DNA of 64,000 nucleotides from Saussurea involucrata (GCA_033807775.1 CM066315.1:4964501-5028500), one strand, 5' to 3'; shown: positions 22,442 to 34,760, numbered from the stretch's first letter. Program-made: numbers and translations. Notes: generated by a model from the sequence alone, not told the origin.

Positions 22442-23290
22442 CGATAGGTTCCCGATTCATCTCGATGGGTGTTGGGTTACGGTAATGAAGAACGCGATGC
22501 CTTAGGACGTTGAAGAAAAGTGTTGTAGAAGGTGATGTCGAGTTACGGACTTACGGTGTCGAGATGTTATAAACACTTGAATACATAAATATTCATAATG
22601 AATATAACACATATATGACATTTCACGTAAAAACGGTTAAAACAACAAAAAAAACTATATCGAGATGGATGTCATATCGAAGAGCACGGAATTCACGTTT
22701 TTTTGATGTAATTTGTTTGATTAAAATATTAATAATTTTTAAGATAATTTATTTTAAATTTTAAGGGGTAAAAGTTTTTAATTAAAAATAAAAATACAAA
22801 GTCAAATATGGTAGGCGTGAGTTTAAATTATCTTCCTTTTTTATCCCTAATCACCTTAATTAATAATTTTAATTAAAAACTCTATTTAATATGAGTTATT
22901 GGATCAATAGAGATGGAAGTGCCAAGATTCGTCCTCACGTTCATAATTGAATTTGAGTTTTCATTTGAACTTTCCTCATAGTGTATATATATATATATAT
23001 TATAATATTAATATAATTTAAAAGAAATTACAGTTAGGTCCTTAAAGTTTTATGGTTTTTATAAGAATAAGAAAAAACAAAGGAAAATTACAAAAAGAGA
23101 GAAAAAACATGGTTTGACGAAAATACCCCTGACTCTAACGGATAATTTTAACGGGGTTAGTGAGCAGGGACCACTCTCAAAGCAGAATGCAAACAGTAGG
23201 GATATTTACTACACTTATTGAAGTTTAGGGACGATTTTCGTATCAAGGTGTAAACCTCAGGGACCAAAATTGTAGTTTACTCTTAAAAGA

Positions 23291-24252
23291 ATTTTATAAA
23301 CTTGGAGGATTATGTTTATTTTAGAACAAAACCAAGAATATGTTGGGGCAAAAGACAAAATAAAAACCCTATTTTTATCTATTTGAATTTATTTTTTCTC
23401 TCCATATATCGAGTTTTAAAAAGTTCTTTAAAATTGGAGATTTATATAATTTTCTTAATTTTAGAAAACAATATAGAGAACCTGTTGGAACAATTTAGAG
23501 AAAGAAAGTCTAATTTCTTTATTTTAAAGAAGCTTTTGAAAATGCTTTAATTTTTTTTTGATGCACCTTTCGATAACGATGAATATGCAGTCGCTATATA
23601 AAAGTTATATTGTGTTTGTGAAAATATCCAAAAGAGAATTCGAAAAAGTTTGTGCGTGTCCAATTTAGAGGCCAAATATTGGAGTTGGTGTTCAAAAAGT
23701 TCGCTCGAGTTCTAAAAGCGTCTCTAAAAGCTATGCTATTTTAGAAAAAAAATTGGATTTAGAAAAAGTATGCTCCAACAATTATACTAAACTATGCTCT
23801 AAAGTAGAGAAAAATAGGAGAGAGATTGAAGAAACTTCCAAATAAAAAATATAATATATAGCATACCCGTTAGAGTATACCGTTCCATTTGAATTTTGAC
23901 ATGACTTTGGATTATAATTGTTCCATATTATTTATGTGGAGTTTTAAGACCGTAACACAGATGGTTTTGGAGTTGTGTAATGACATCGTGACACAAACAA
24001 GTCGGTGATCGAATCTGACAAGGGATGATTGTACATTTAATTTGTCTCTTACATAATGTTCTTTAAAGACCAATGTATATCTGATTTACCTCTCACATAT
24101 TCTCCTCGGACAACCCGTGTGCGCCTACTCAATTGACGGTTACAAACCTTTTTTTTACAAAGGTATTAGATTATTTAAACATAACATTCCTAATTTTTTT
24201 TATTTCAAGATGCATTCTTTGACATGTTCACTTGATACCCCATTTTTTTAAT
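23291..24252. other. intergenic, no feature recognised
   Basis: AT-rich sequence with only short open frames. It contains repeated phrases around TTTAGAAAA and GCTCCAACAA that suggest an old degraded repeat. No gene or clear element ends. Confidence 0.6.
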
Positions 24253-25308
24253 GGGGAAATTGCCTCAAATAGCCATTTTGAAGCATTGACGTCTCCAAAT
24301 AACCACTTTGGTAACCCTATTCCCCAAATACCCAAAACTTACGCAGAGTAAGTTTATTTTTCCTCCCAAAAAATAAAAAATTTGATTTTTAAAAAAGTTT
24401 ATGCAGAGAAAACTCTTTGCGTAAGTTTTTCATTCCACGTGTCTGCGTAAAGTCCACATATGCATCACGTTGGAAAAAATAATTTACACGGAAAGTCTAA
24501 AAAACTTACGCAGAGAGAAGTCTCTGCGTAAGTTTTAATTTTTTTTTCTTGATTTTTAGTAAAAAGGAATCAGATTCTAATTTCAGTGATTTGACACAAA
24601 AAAAGCTGAAGGAATAAAACATGTTTGCAGTCAATTGGATTTTTAGAAAGAAATAAATATTTTTAAAAAAATTCAATAAATCTGTTCTACAATTTTAAAA
24701 CAATAAACATATAATAAACTAACAAATTAGGGAAGTTTTTATAAAAATCATATATATTTTATAAATCAATATTTTTAACATATTTTGAAAAAACATATGT
24801 TTTGTTTTATTTTAAAAGATTTTTTTATATAAGTATTTTTCTAAATTATTTATATAAAAATAGATAAATAAAAAATTAAAATTCTTTTGCAACTAATTAG
24901 ACAATACCCTAAAATATGATTTTCTTTTTTTAGTTAATATATTTTGAAACTAATCTGATTCATTTTTACTAAAAATCAGGAAAAAAATTAAAAAAAAATT
25001 AAAACTTACGCAGAGACTTCTCTCTGCGTAAGTTTTTAGACTTTCCGCGTAAACTTTTTTCCCCAACGTGGAGTCTACGTGGTGCATATATGGACTTTAC
25101 GCAGAAACGTGGGATGAAAAACTTACGCAGAGAGTTTTCTCTGCGTAAACTTTTTTTAAAATCATTTTTTTTATTTTTTGGGAAGAAAAATAAACTTACG
25201 CAGAGAAAACTCTCTGCGTAAGTTTTGGGTATTTGGGGAATAGGGATAGCAAAGTGGTTATTTGAAGACGTCAATGGTTCAAAATGGCTATTTCAGGCAA
25301 TTTCCCCC
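24253..25308. mobile_element. fold-back element with nested palindromes
   Basis: Arms of about 300-320 bp (24253-24575 and 24950-25308) are inverted copies, starting GGGGAAATTGCCT and ending with its complement. Each arm carries internal 12-bp inverted repeats CTTACGCAGAGA and TCTCTGCGTAAG only 4-8 bases apart, several per arm. The centre (24575-24950) is AT-rich and has no ORF. No exact target duplication could be found. It is most likely a non-autonomous MULE-type or fold-back MITE. Confidence 0.75.
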
Positions 25309-25369
25309 ATATTATATGATTGTTAAGTTGTCATGAGCATAAAACCATCATCAATCACATGAATCTTTA

Positions 25370-25725
25370 GGCTATGTTTGGCAAACTAACTGGTAAGCTA
25401 GCTTATGACTTATAAGTTAGCTGGTAGTGATAAGCTAGCTGTTGACTGATAAGCTAGCTGGTAGCTGATAAGCTAGCTGATGAAAAAGTCACGTTTGACA
25501 AAAAGTAGCTTATAAGCATTTAAATGACCAAAAATGACATATTAAAAAAATAGTTAATAAATAATAATTAATATTAATATTAATGAGGGCATAATTGGAA
25601 TATTTACAAAAAGCTACCCATAAGCTACTCCAAGTAGCTTTTCAAAAAGTTAGCTTATAAGCTAGCTTATGGTCATCCAAACATGTACCAAAAAATAAGC
25701 TAGTTTTTTTTTACCAAACAATGCC
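25370..25725. mobile_element. Tourist-type PIF/Harbinger MITE (356 bp)
   Basis: Ends GGCTATGTTTGG and CCAAACAATGCC are inverted, and a TTA target duplication lies on each side (25367-25369, 25726-25728), the PIF/Harbinger hallmark. Inside, TAAGCTAGCT recurs five or more times, itself a near-palindrome. Confidence 0.88.
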
Positions 25726-25789
25726 TTAATGTGACACGTTTTTCATTCAGAAATTATAAATGCATGATATGACGCACATCTATTTAAAA

Positions 25790-27138
25790 GGGAATTTAAT
25801 TAAAATACTCAAAGTTTGACTTTGACTTATCAAAATACCAAATTTCTCGCCGAGTTTACCAAAATACCTATTTTTCCGCAAAGGGGTCCGCAATCGCTGA
25901 CAGGGACCAATTTTGAAAAATTTCATCTCGTGTCCGAGGAGAGTGTCCCGCGGCACATGTGATTTTTGTGATTTCTAATTCATATTTACACTTTTAACCC
26001 CTATAATTATTTACTTACTTTACTTTATACCTTTTATTTTCATAATTTTAATTTTACATTTAACACATATAATCATTTATTAACTAAAATACGTTAAAAA
26101 ATACGTTTTAATTTTAACAAGTTACACCATTATAATCGTCCTTTCGATACGTTCGAAATGAGCCTAATATTGAATATTTTTGGATTTATTTATTTTATTA
26201 TATATCATATATACTACATAAAAATATTTTTAATATTTACAATTTATACCCTTATAGTTAATTATTTAATTTATGACACATCTCTTATTTTTTTCAATTT
26301 TGTTTTACACTCTTATCGCATTAACATAATAATCATATATTAACTAATTCATTAAATCGTTTTAAATTATTATCATTTGTATGTGTTTATAGATATCGTG
26401 AATGACAATAGGACAAGGTTTCACGAGAATAATATGAAATGGGGTTTTGACAAGTTGGTATCACTGGACTCATTTAAGAATTGTGAAAATGGGTATTTGG
26501 CGAATGATGATTCATGTGTGTTTGGAGCTGAAGTATTTGCAGTTACAGAGTATGCACAAAAGGATCGATGTCTGTCCATTACAAAGCCTCCGCCAATTTT
26601 TAATACTTACACTTGGACCATCGATAATAAAATAAATAAAACGTATTTTAACTATAAGAGTACCATAAATTAAATAATTAATTATAAGAATATGAATTTT
26701 AAATATAAAAAATATTTTTATGTAGTATATATGATATATATTAAAATAAATAAATCAAAAAACATTCAATATTGGGCTCATTTCGAACGTATCGAAGAGA
26801 CGATTATAATGGTGTAACTTGTTAAAATTAAAACGTATTTTAGTTAATAAACGATTATATGTGTTAAATGTAAAATTAAAATTATGAAAGTAAAAGGTAT
26901 AAAGTAAAGTAAGTAAATAAATATAGGGGTTGAAAGTGTAAATATGAATTAGAAATCACAAAAATCACATGTGGCGCGGGACACTCTCCTCGGACGCGGG
27001 ATGAAATTTTTTAAAATTGGTCCCTGTCCGCGATCACGGACCCCCTTTGCGGAAAAATGGGTATTTTGGTAAAATCAGAGAGAAATTGAGTATTTTGGTA
27101 AGTAAAAGTCAAACTTTGAATATTTTAATTAAATTCCC
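25790..27138. mobile_element. Pack-MULE with perfect 9-bp target duplication
   Basis: TIRs of about 480-560 bp start GGGAATTTAATTAAAATA at 25790 and end with the complement at 27138. The 9-bp direct repeat TATTTAAAA flanks the element exactly (25781-25789 and 27139-27147), as known for Mutator-like elements. Between the arms is a unique region holding a piece of a MATH-domain gene, which makes this a Pack-MULE. No transposase is encoded. Its terminal sequence resembles the MULE that starts at 62629 and carries a mudrA-like gene. Confidence 0.88.
26393..26628 (+). pseudogene. captured MATH-domain exon fragment
   Basis: The translated segment contains K-W-G-F-D-K-L-V-S-L-D, then N-G-Y-L-A-N-D and C-V-F-G-A-E-V-F, a series typical of plant MATH (TRAF-like) domains, and later T-W-T-I-D-N, which resembles the start of a next MATH repeat. 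It is preceded by TGTGTTTATAG, a plausible splice acceptor, so the fragment seems to have been copied from genomic DNA with an intron border. No full domain, no start codon of its own and no partner exons are visible. Plant MATH proteins often act as adaptors for protein turnover; this fragment is unlikely to do so. MATH identity is read from motifs only. Confidence 0.7.
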
Positions 27139-27147
27139 TATTTAAAA

Positions 27148-27502
27148 TCACCGATTTGACCACGTACTCGTATACAAGTTTAAATAGAGATTTTAATTAA
27201 ACTTTAATTACTAGGTCATAGGATAATGGATTTACACCCATATATATTACTGAATACATCATTATCTACTAATTTCCTTCTCATACAAATTACCAAATTA
27301 CCATCAAGACTCATTTTTCACATTATCAAATAAATAACTCAGCCTGATTCTGACATAAAAAGAAGGGGTAGGCTAAATGCACCCATTGATTTGCTAAATG
27401 AACCCAAAAAGGTGAGTTGCCACCCTTTTATTCCGTGCCCAATCATTTTTGATTTAAATATATATATAATATAACATTTTTATTTATTTAAATATATATA
27501 TA

Positions 27503-27541
<39 letters not shown>

Positions 27542-27595
27542 TGATATATATTATTTATTTGTTTTATATGTATATATATTGTTATTCTTTTTATT

Positions 27596-27638
<43 letters not shown>

Positions 27639-27711
27639 TTGTTATATATATTATTATTTTGTTATATATATATTAGAAATATTATGTATACATATATTGT
27701 TATTCTTTTTA

Positions 27712-27787
<76 letters not shown>

Positions 27788-28888
27788 TTGTTATATATAT
27801 ATATATATTAGAAATTACGTTCTTATCTATATTTATCTAATATACTCCTTTAAAAATAATTTTATTTACGTTTATTCTTGAATATTTAAGAAGTACAAAT
27901 CTTAATACATCGTGTATAAGTTTAAAAGTTTTAAAACCTCCAACGTTCAACATGATAATTAAAAATAAAATTATTTTTTATTTTTAAATTACATTTTATA
28001 CCATTATAATTAGTTATTTAATTTACTTTATCTCTTCTTCTTTCATTTTTATGTTACATCCTTATCATATCAACATACATAAACTAAAATAATTAGAAAA
28101 ATAAAAAATAAACATTGAGATTTTACATATAAATAAAGCATAACATAATGTTTATTACATTTTTACTTATTCTAAAATAACATTATCTGTAGTACAATTA
28201 ACACGTAAAAGACGAGTGTACTTCTGTATTCGATCTGTATACAGGGTAGCCCATGCAACAGCACACGAATAACTGTAACACGAATAACTAAAATAATTCG
28301 AAATGAGCCAAATATTGAATTTTTTTGATTTATATATTTTAAATATAAAAAATATTTTTTATGTAGTGTAAATGATATATATTAAAATATATAAATCAAA
28401 AAAATTCAATATTTGGCTCATTACAACCGTATCGAATAGAATGAGGATCCTCGAATAACTATTTCAAAGCAGTGTTGTAGCCAGGATTTGTCAAACTAGC
28501 AGAAGGATACCCGTTCTCTACTATTTGTACCACATTTTTATTGATATTAGAGTAAAGAGTAAATTACAGTTTTGGTCCCTAAGGTATGTCAAAAATTACG
28601 AAACTGATCTTTTAACTTCAAAAATTATCTTTTTGGTACATGTGGTATGCATTTCGTTACGAAATTGGTACGATTGGTATGTAAATTGATTGGTTTGTCT
28701 CGGTATAAAATTGACACCCCTATATATAAACAAAAAGAATAATAATATATATATTTCTATATTTCTAATATATATATATTATATAAAACAAATAAATAAT
28801 ATATATATATATATATATTATATAAAACAAATAAATAAATAATATATATATATTATATAAAACAAATAAATAATATATATATATATAT
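27148..28888. other. AT-rich flank, left part of a possible large TIR element
   Basis: No gene. Long (TA)n runs lie at 27497-27540, 27600-27635 and 27717-27782. The stretch at 27366-27470 (CTAAATGCACCCATTGATTT) has an inverted, diverged relative at 36900-37030, to the right of the gypsy insertion, so the gypsy element may have landed in the TA-rich middle of an older TIR element (about 27.37-38.05 kb). At 28553 AGAGTAAATTACAGTTTTGG resembles the TIR of the 6566 element but no partner was found. Confidence 0.5.
28303..28421. repeat. near-perfect 119-bp hairpin
   Basis: ATGAGCCAAATATTGAAT at 28303 pairs with its complement ending at 28421; arms of about 45 bases flank a short AT-rich loop. Related sequence with ATTGGGCTCATTTCGAA occurs in the Helitron at about 6140 and the Pack-MULE at about 26770. 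Confidence 0.8.
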
Positions 28889-30617
28889 TGTAATGACCCA
28901 GACCTTTTTCGAAGTGTTTTGCGTTTGGTGTGGAGTTTTAAGCAGAAGTAGAAGTTGAGGGGCTAGTTGGTAAATAGGAGTTGGGGTATAAAAAGGCACA
29001 AAACCCTAGAGGACATGCCATTTTCCTGATTTGTGTATGTTTGTTGGCGGCTGATTCTAGAGAGAAAGGGAGGAGAAAAAGGGTTTTGGTGAAGGTTTTG
29101 TGCATTGGATTGAGAGGAGCATCAAGCATTGAAACTGGAAGAAGGATTCAAGATTTGGATTTCGTTCTGCAATCAATCAAACCAGGTAATTCGAAGCCCA
29201 GATTCCTACCTTGTTGCTATGTTTTGATTGTTAGAATGTTAGTGAGTTCTTGCTAAAAGTCATTCAAGACTCCTAAAGAAGGTTAAGGATCATTAAAACA
29301 AGTTTAATCAGTAAAGTTTGTGGAGAAATGGTTATAGATGCTTAAGTAAGTGATTCGTCGCATTATATTACTGATTTCAGAGTGTTTAGTAAGATTTCGA
29401 ACCAATTAGTTCACCCAGCAGTCGTCCGGAAACCTTCAAGTATGAAGGTGTCCGGGTGAGTGTCCGGGAAGTTCTTGACCGTAGTGTAGAAGGTGTCCGG
29501 ACATAGAGTTGTCCGGAAAATCTATGTCGTCCGGATAAGAGTCGTTGTCCGGGTACTATTCGGTATCCGGAAAAGTGAGGTTATCCGGTAACCTGTCCGG
29601 AAAAGTGTGGTTATCCGGAAATCAGAGGTGTCCGGACATTTTAGTGTCCGGTAAGTAGAAACGTCCGGAAAGTGAGAGTGTCCGGTAAGTGGTATCCGAA
29701 CAGTTTGGTTAGTCAGCTTATGTGTTTATCCTTTAACCCAGGTAGATCGTTTGGGGAGTACAGAGCAAAGTAGGAGGGAAGTAAGCACATCAGGTGAGTT
29801 TTCTAAACTAAAACGCGTGGATTTTAACATGTTTTCTAAAGCAAGTACATGATGAGAAATGCCATGTTTTATTCTTATGCTTTAAATTGCATGAAAGTTG
29901 TTTACAGTTTTAAATAAGATTTGTGTATGATTTATGGGGCGGGCCTATCCCATGTATGATTTATGGGGCGGACCTATTCCGTGAATGCTTTTATGTGAAA
30001 GTTTTATGTGAGATGTATGCATACATTGTGTAGACGTAAATTGGCTAAGTCGGGGGGAGGTTCCGCCAGTACTCACGCCGGGGGGAGGTTCCGTTTATGC
30101 CATGGGAATGAGTCCCAGTAAGGCAGCGTGATACTGACTCGTTGTCACCCTCGGGTGACTTCAGGGTGCCATTTACGGGAGCGGATTTATCCGTGAAAGA
30201 TTTTTACTGTTCAGCTTTGTGAAAGTTTATTATTGAAAGTCTTGTATACATTTGAAAGTTACGAGAAAGTTTTATGCAAAGATATTTGAAAGTTAGAAAC
30301 TGTTTTTTTTTTAAGTTTTGAGGACTGTCAGGAGGGACTCACTAGACCTCATGGTCTAACCCACGCATTTTCCAAACTAAACCTTTTCAGGCAAGCAGAT
30401 TGCATGAGGCTCAGGTAGTCGAGCAAGAGCAGGATAGAGCACGGATGCAGATAGAGATATCGTCACTCATATTCTAGTAATAGTTATTCTCAGTTGTGTA
30501 TAGGTTGTTTCCGCCAACATAAGTTGTTTAGTCAGATGTAAAGAAATTTTATGGATCCAGTTTTGTAATTGTTTAATATGAATGCTAGTTATGCTTAATT
30601 TAGACTGGGTTGTTACA
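28889..30617 (+). repeat. 5' LTR of the gypsy element
   Basis: It runs from TGTAATGACC to GGGTTGTTACA. A clear TATA box, TATAAAAAGG, is at 28987-28996. Downstream lies a dense array of TCCGG motifs (29424-29700). A 91-codon ORF at 28981 recurs in the other LTR and is not taken as a gene. Confidence 0.93.
29424..29702. repeat. TCCGG motif array in the LTR
   Basis: About 20 copies of TCCGG, often as GTCCGGA or GTCCGGTAAGT, occur in 280 bp in a region otherwise poor in CpG. The spacing is irregular (roughly 10-25 bases). The same array recurs in the 3' LTR at 35638-35916. Confidence 0.92.
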
Positions 30618-30619
30618 AT

Positions 30620-30632
30620 TGGTATCAGAGCC
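30620..30632 (+). promoter_or_regulatory. primer-binding site (initiator tRNA-Met type)
   Basis: TGGTATCAGAGCC begins two bases after the 5' LTR and matches the initiator tRNA-Met complement. Confidence 0.92.
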
Positions 30633-33600
30633 ATAGTTTAAGGGATTTAGGTGACCGGACGGGCCTAAACTTAAACTCGGGGGTAGAAATCACAACTGAG
30701 AATCAGGAAATGCGTTAGGAGGGCACTATTGTGGATACAGGAAATGTGTTAGGAGGACACTATTACAGAGATAGGACTAATAGGGCACTGAGGACTGTCA
30801 TGTAAGGTAAGTTTGAGATTCCACCTGGCCAGTGTAATTGCGGACTTACAGGTACATGTATGTGCTTAACCTGCCTTATTATTCCGAAGTGGTAGTCAAA
30901 AGCTAGTGTTTATGTCGTGTTCCAGTACTTTAGAATGTCAGCAAGATCCCTGAGGGGTAGACTGAGACCCTTGTTGGGGAAGTTTCATGAGAAGTCATGG
31001 TGATGTGATGTATGTATACATCGTAAGAGAAGAAATGTTGTATAGAGTATTACGAGTCGTCTAGAGGTAGCTCTTCGTGGATTCGGGGAGGAAGAATGCT
31101 TGGGTTTGAGTAAGACTCCTGTTTCGGGAGAGTCCCATTTCTAGAAATCATGGGATAGATCAGTCAGGATGGTAAGAAAAGTCAGTGTCAAAACCTTGAA
31201 GGTATCAATGGAGTCCTGGGTTCTTGGTTGAGCTTTCCATTAGCAGGATAAATGAAATAAGATACCTATAGTGAAATGAAACCATGTAGAAATGGAAAGT
31301 GAGATAGTTGGTCAAAACGAAATAGTATGAAATGGTTGAGTAAGTGGACCGTTGAATGTATGTATAGCAAATCGTTGCAAGACCGAGAGGGCGACCACTG
31401 TTCGAAAGTAGAGTGTCTATGATAAGTTGCGTGAGTAAAGCGATTGACCTTGTTTGAGTGAGTAGCCTTCAAATGCAAGTAGAGTTTCATGCGTTGAGTT
31501 CGTATACGTGTACATGAGATTTTTCATAATCGTGTAAATATCAAATTTGATCGGATATGAGTCGGCGTGTGCAAGTGTACGTTTAAAGAAAAAAAATACA
31601 AATCCATTTACATCGTACAATGAAGTCTTGAGTTTACGATTTGCAAAATATTCCACTATTTTCATGATAAGCCAAGAAAACGTTTGAATGCACAACTTTT
31701 ATAACCAAAATGAGTATTGACATTTCGAAGTTATATAAATGAGTGTGAGGACCGACTGGTCTACTTCGTGTCGGTAAATTTCTTTCAAATTTTGTCGTAT
31801 GGGAAGATTTTCATCCAATATTTATTTCTGTCGTAACAACACATTTTTGGTTGAGTAAGATTAAGTTTTACAGAAAGATTGCATGCAAACGATCCTCAAG
31901 ATCGTTGTGCGGGGCATTAGAGTTATGAGAATGTTGGGGTCGGGTGTACCCAAGTTGTTTTCAAGTGTTGTTTCTTTAAAATGATCAAAAGTGTGAAATG
32001 ATTCATTTATCGCGTTGTCAGGCATGAAGGCTATGAACTCAATAGGTCGTAGAGTATTACATTTTAAGCTAAGGAAGAACTCCTAGAGTGGAGAGGTGTT
32101 GGACAAATCAGGAAAGAATGTTTGTAGCTTTGGTAGATGCGTTCTAGAGGAGAGGTGAGCAGTGGAAGAGTCAGAAGTGGACTTTAATGTCGGTTGTATG
32201 AGGGTCTGTACCCTCGTGCGGTGGCTGGAAGTACAGTTGCCGAGAGACGGTTGTGTTCAGGGAAGGACTAGAAGTCATCGAGGTGTTTGTATAGCAACTC
32301 GTTATGAGTAGTGTGGTGAAGTAGAGATGAAATATCCGCGACGTTGAATAAGAGTTTAAGGTGATCCTGTAATATTGACATTACGCGAGTCAGTTTGAAA
32401 TGAGGACGACGGGATGTGAAGTTGATTAAGAGGTTGGTGTTGGAAAGATTAGGTCCTGTAGGAGACCCTTGTTGAAGAATAGGTTAAGGAAGTATCAACA
32501 GAGTATCAACATGTCAACTATTGACGTCAGAGTCGGCAGTTGTGTAAGCTGTATGAGATCAAAGACTTGAATTAGAAGGTTGAAAGTTGAAGGACCACTT
32601 TGTAGGGGTGTTAAGATAGTGAAAGGTTGTTGTTTTAGATAAGCGTTTTACTTACGTGATGGATGGTTCGCAAAGAATGAAGTATTTGGCACAAGCGAAG
32701 TGAGGGTATAGATTATGTCGATTTGTGAGGAAATGTGCCATGTCGATGTAATGGTTTGGTATTGCAAAGAGCTAGCAAGAAACGAGTATGATAGAATTAA
32801 TCAGAAACTCAGGTGTTGTGGTTCAACTAGAGCTGGGGAGAGACAATGTAGCGAGATAGACTCAGTTATGTATGCGTGAGGTCTTGAAGATAAGTTTGAG
32901 TTGTGTATGAATGGCCATGAGAGTCTTGGTCTGCAGTGTGATGTTATGAGTGAGGAATGTACAGTTATGTAGTGGCAATAATTGCCAAGTTAAATGTGCC
33001 AGCTAGCGTCGTAGTGATGTGATGTTAGGGAAAGAGGAAACATCAGATAGAACCTTTTTGGGAGTTTCGGATGAGGTGTTCGAGTGTTAACCAGGTTGTT
33101 GGAGCACGTAGGGTGTAAGTTGACGTGGTGATATGTTTATGTTCGAGATAGCATCACGGAGTGGTGGTGGGTAGCTACCCAAAGGGGAAACCAAGTGTTT
33201 TTAGTTGTAAGAGTCGCTAAGTAAGCATATTTTGGGATCATTGGAAGTTTAAAGAAGAGAATGGATGTATTAGTCAAAATGTGGTGGAATAGATGTGAAA
33301 TCCTTAAAGAATGTGAGCTGTTGCTTATGTGTGAACGAATTGTCTGAGAAAGTAAAAGTTGGAGTTTAAAGAATGTATAGTGACGTCGAACTCTGGTGTC
33401 AGTTCGAGGTGATTTAGTCGAAAGCCTTAAGTTAGAATTTTAGTGCAACCGTTTGGTTATGTATAGTAATGAGACAACATTTTGCAGCTTGAGAATTGTC
33501 GGAAGAGAGGGACGAGTAATGTTGGTGGGCAGTGCTCCACGCTGAAGTGGGGAGGTGAAGACAGTATGTTGGAATAAGTAAGTAAATCGGAAGTAGTAAA

Positions 33601-34760
33601 CTTGACAGTAATGCCGATAGGCGTAGTGTTGTGTAGATTGTCCTTGATAAATGTGCGAACTTATGGAAAGAGTATTGAGGAAGGAAATTGTGTATGATTT
33701 CGTGTAGGAAAGAAGTGGATAAGACAACTGAATGAGTTAAGTTAGTGACTTCGTGAGAAACGTTCAAACGAACTGATAGGTCAGTGTAAGCTATTGAGAA
33801 TAGTAGGGTGTGATCGTGGTTACCCCTCCTAGTCGAGTGGGAGTAACCGAAGCTATGTTATATGACTGGACGCTTGTGGCAAGCAGCGAGAAATTTATGA
33901 GCCTTCATGATAAGTGCAATTCGGATAGGTGAGTACTCCAATAAGGAATTATAGAGGTCTCCTACTATTAGACACGTTAAGTGTGAAATGATGAAGTGGT
34001 GAGAACGTACGAATTAGTTGTCGAGTTGTAGCCGATGTGATTCGGGAAAGGAGTATGATCTGCATAAGACGAATGTAGGTTGGAAGAAGTAACCTAGAAA
34101 TTTCAGGCATATCGAGGAGAGGACTCCTAGGAGTGAGCTTGTCGGGATGTACAAGGTTGGCCTTGAGCCGAGTTGTTAGTAAGTGAGTCTTCCTGGTGGA
34201 AGATCCTCGTTGTTGTGGCGGGAATTTCCGCCAAGTTCTTTCTTTTAAGGAAGTATAAATGTATGAGAGACCTTATTTAGACGTGATTAAAACCGTGAGT
34301 CCCGATGTGTGGACGGAGGCGAGCAAATGGAGGCGCGGTTGGCCTTGGTTTTATCAGGTAGTTTTAAGCGAGTATAGTGATCGAAGAGGGTGCAAGTAGG
34401 TAGTGCAAGATGGCACGATTTAGCAAGTGGTGTCTCGCCGAGGGCGGCTTCAAGTATGGGGTGTGGTTATGTTTCCCATCTGAGCGGTCTGAGGCAATCG
34501 GGTAGAAAAGAGTGGATGGGTTGAAAAATATAAGGCTTTGAGCTTTGAAGTTTGAGAGAGAGGTAAGGTGGACTAAGTCTGCGGATTCGTCGAAGCATGA
34601 AAGTTGAATAGATAGTGCGCGATCTTGAGGTACTCGATGTGAATTTGAGAAGAAATTCATAGTGTGATGCACGTCTCTTTTGTGGAGAGCCGATGTGAGA
34701 TGATGGCGACCTTGCAAGAGATGCAGGCCATAAGAAGTTGACCTTGTCATTAGTGAGCGA
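30633..34760 (+). other. decayed gypsy interior, no intact ORF
   Basis: About 4.1 kb of sequence where the sense strand is clearly richer in G than in C and stop codons are frequent in all frames. Short direct repeats occur at the start, for example GGAAATGYGTTAGGAGG twice near 30707-30760. No gag, protease or reverse transcriptase motif could be read. Antisense open frames (31266-34780) fit a by-product of the purine-rich sense strand. Confidence 0.6.

Larger units (their letters stand above)
8603..22985. mobile_element. long-TIR fold-back element split by a solo LTR
   Basis: If the insertion at 8615-21463 is removed, the left sequence GGGTGGGTTCAAATGAAAAC joins up and matches, inverted, the right end near 22960-22975. 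Arms of about 370 bp (21466-21840 and 22575-22985) pair along their length, including the shared segment ACGTGAAATGCTATGTATG and its counterpart near 22620. Both outer ends abut (TA)n tracts, so the exact termini and target duplication are not resolved. It has no coding sequence and is probably a non-autonomous DNA transposon. Confidence 0.65.
6566..23283. mobile_element. MULE-like element with long TIRs, filled by nested insertions
   Basis: Inverted repeats of about 165-190 bp bound the region. The left end reads AGAGTAAACTACAATTTTGG at 6566 and its complement ends at 23283. A direct repeat TAAAAGA flanks both sides (6559-6565 and 23284-23290), which supports a single insertion event. Seven base pairs is shorter than the usual 9 bp of MULEs, so the superfamily is inferred from TIR length only. 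The same TIR family bounds 52592-54007. Without the nested insertions it would be roughly 2-4 kb. No transposase was seen. Confidence 0.7.

Noticed and set aside
28981..29256. 91-codon ORF repeated at 35195
   Set aside because: It lies in the transcribed leader of both LTRs, shows no domain and is repeated only because the LTRs are copies.
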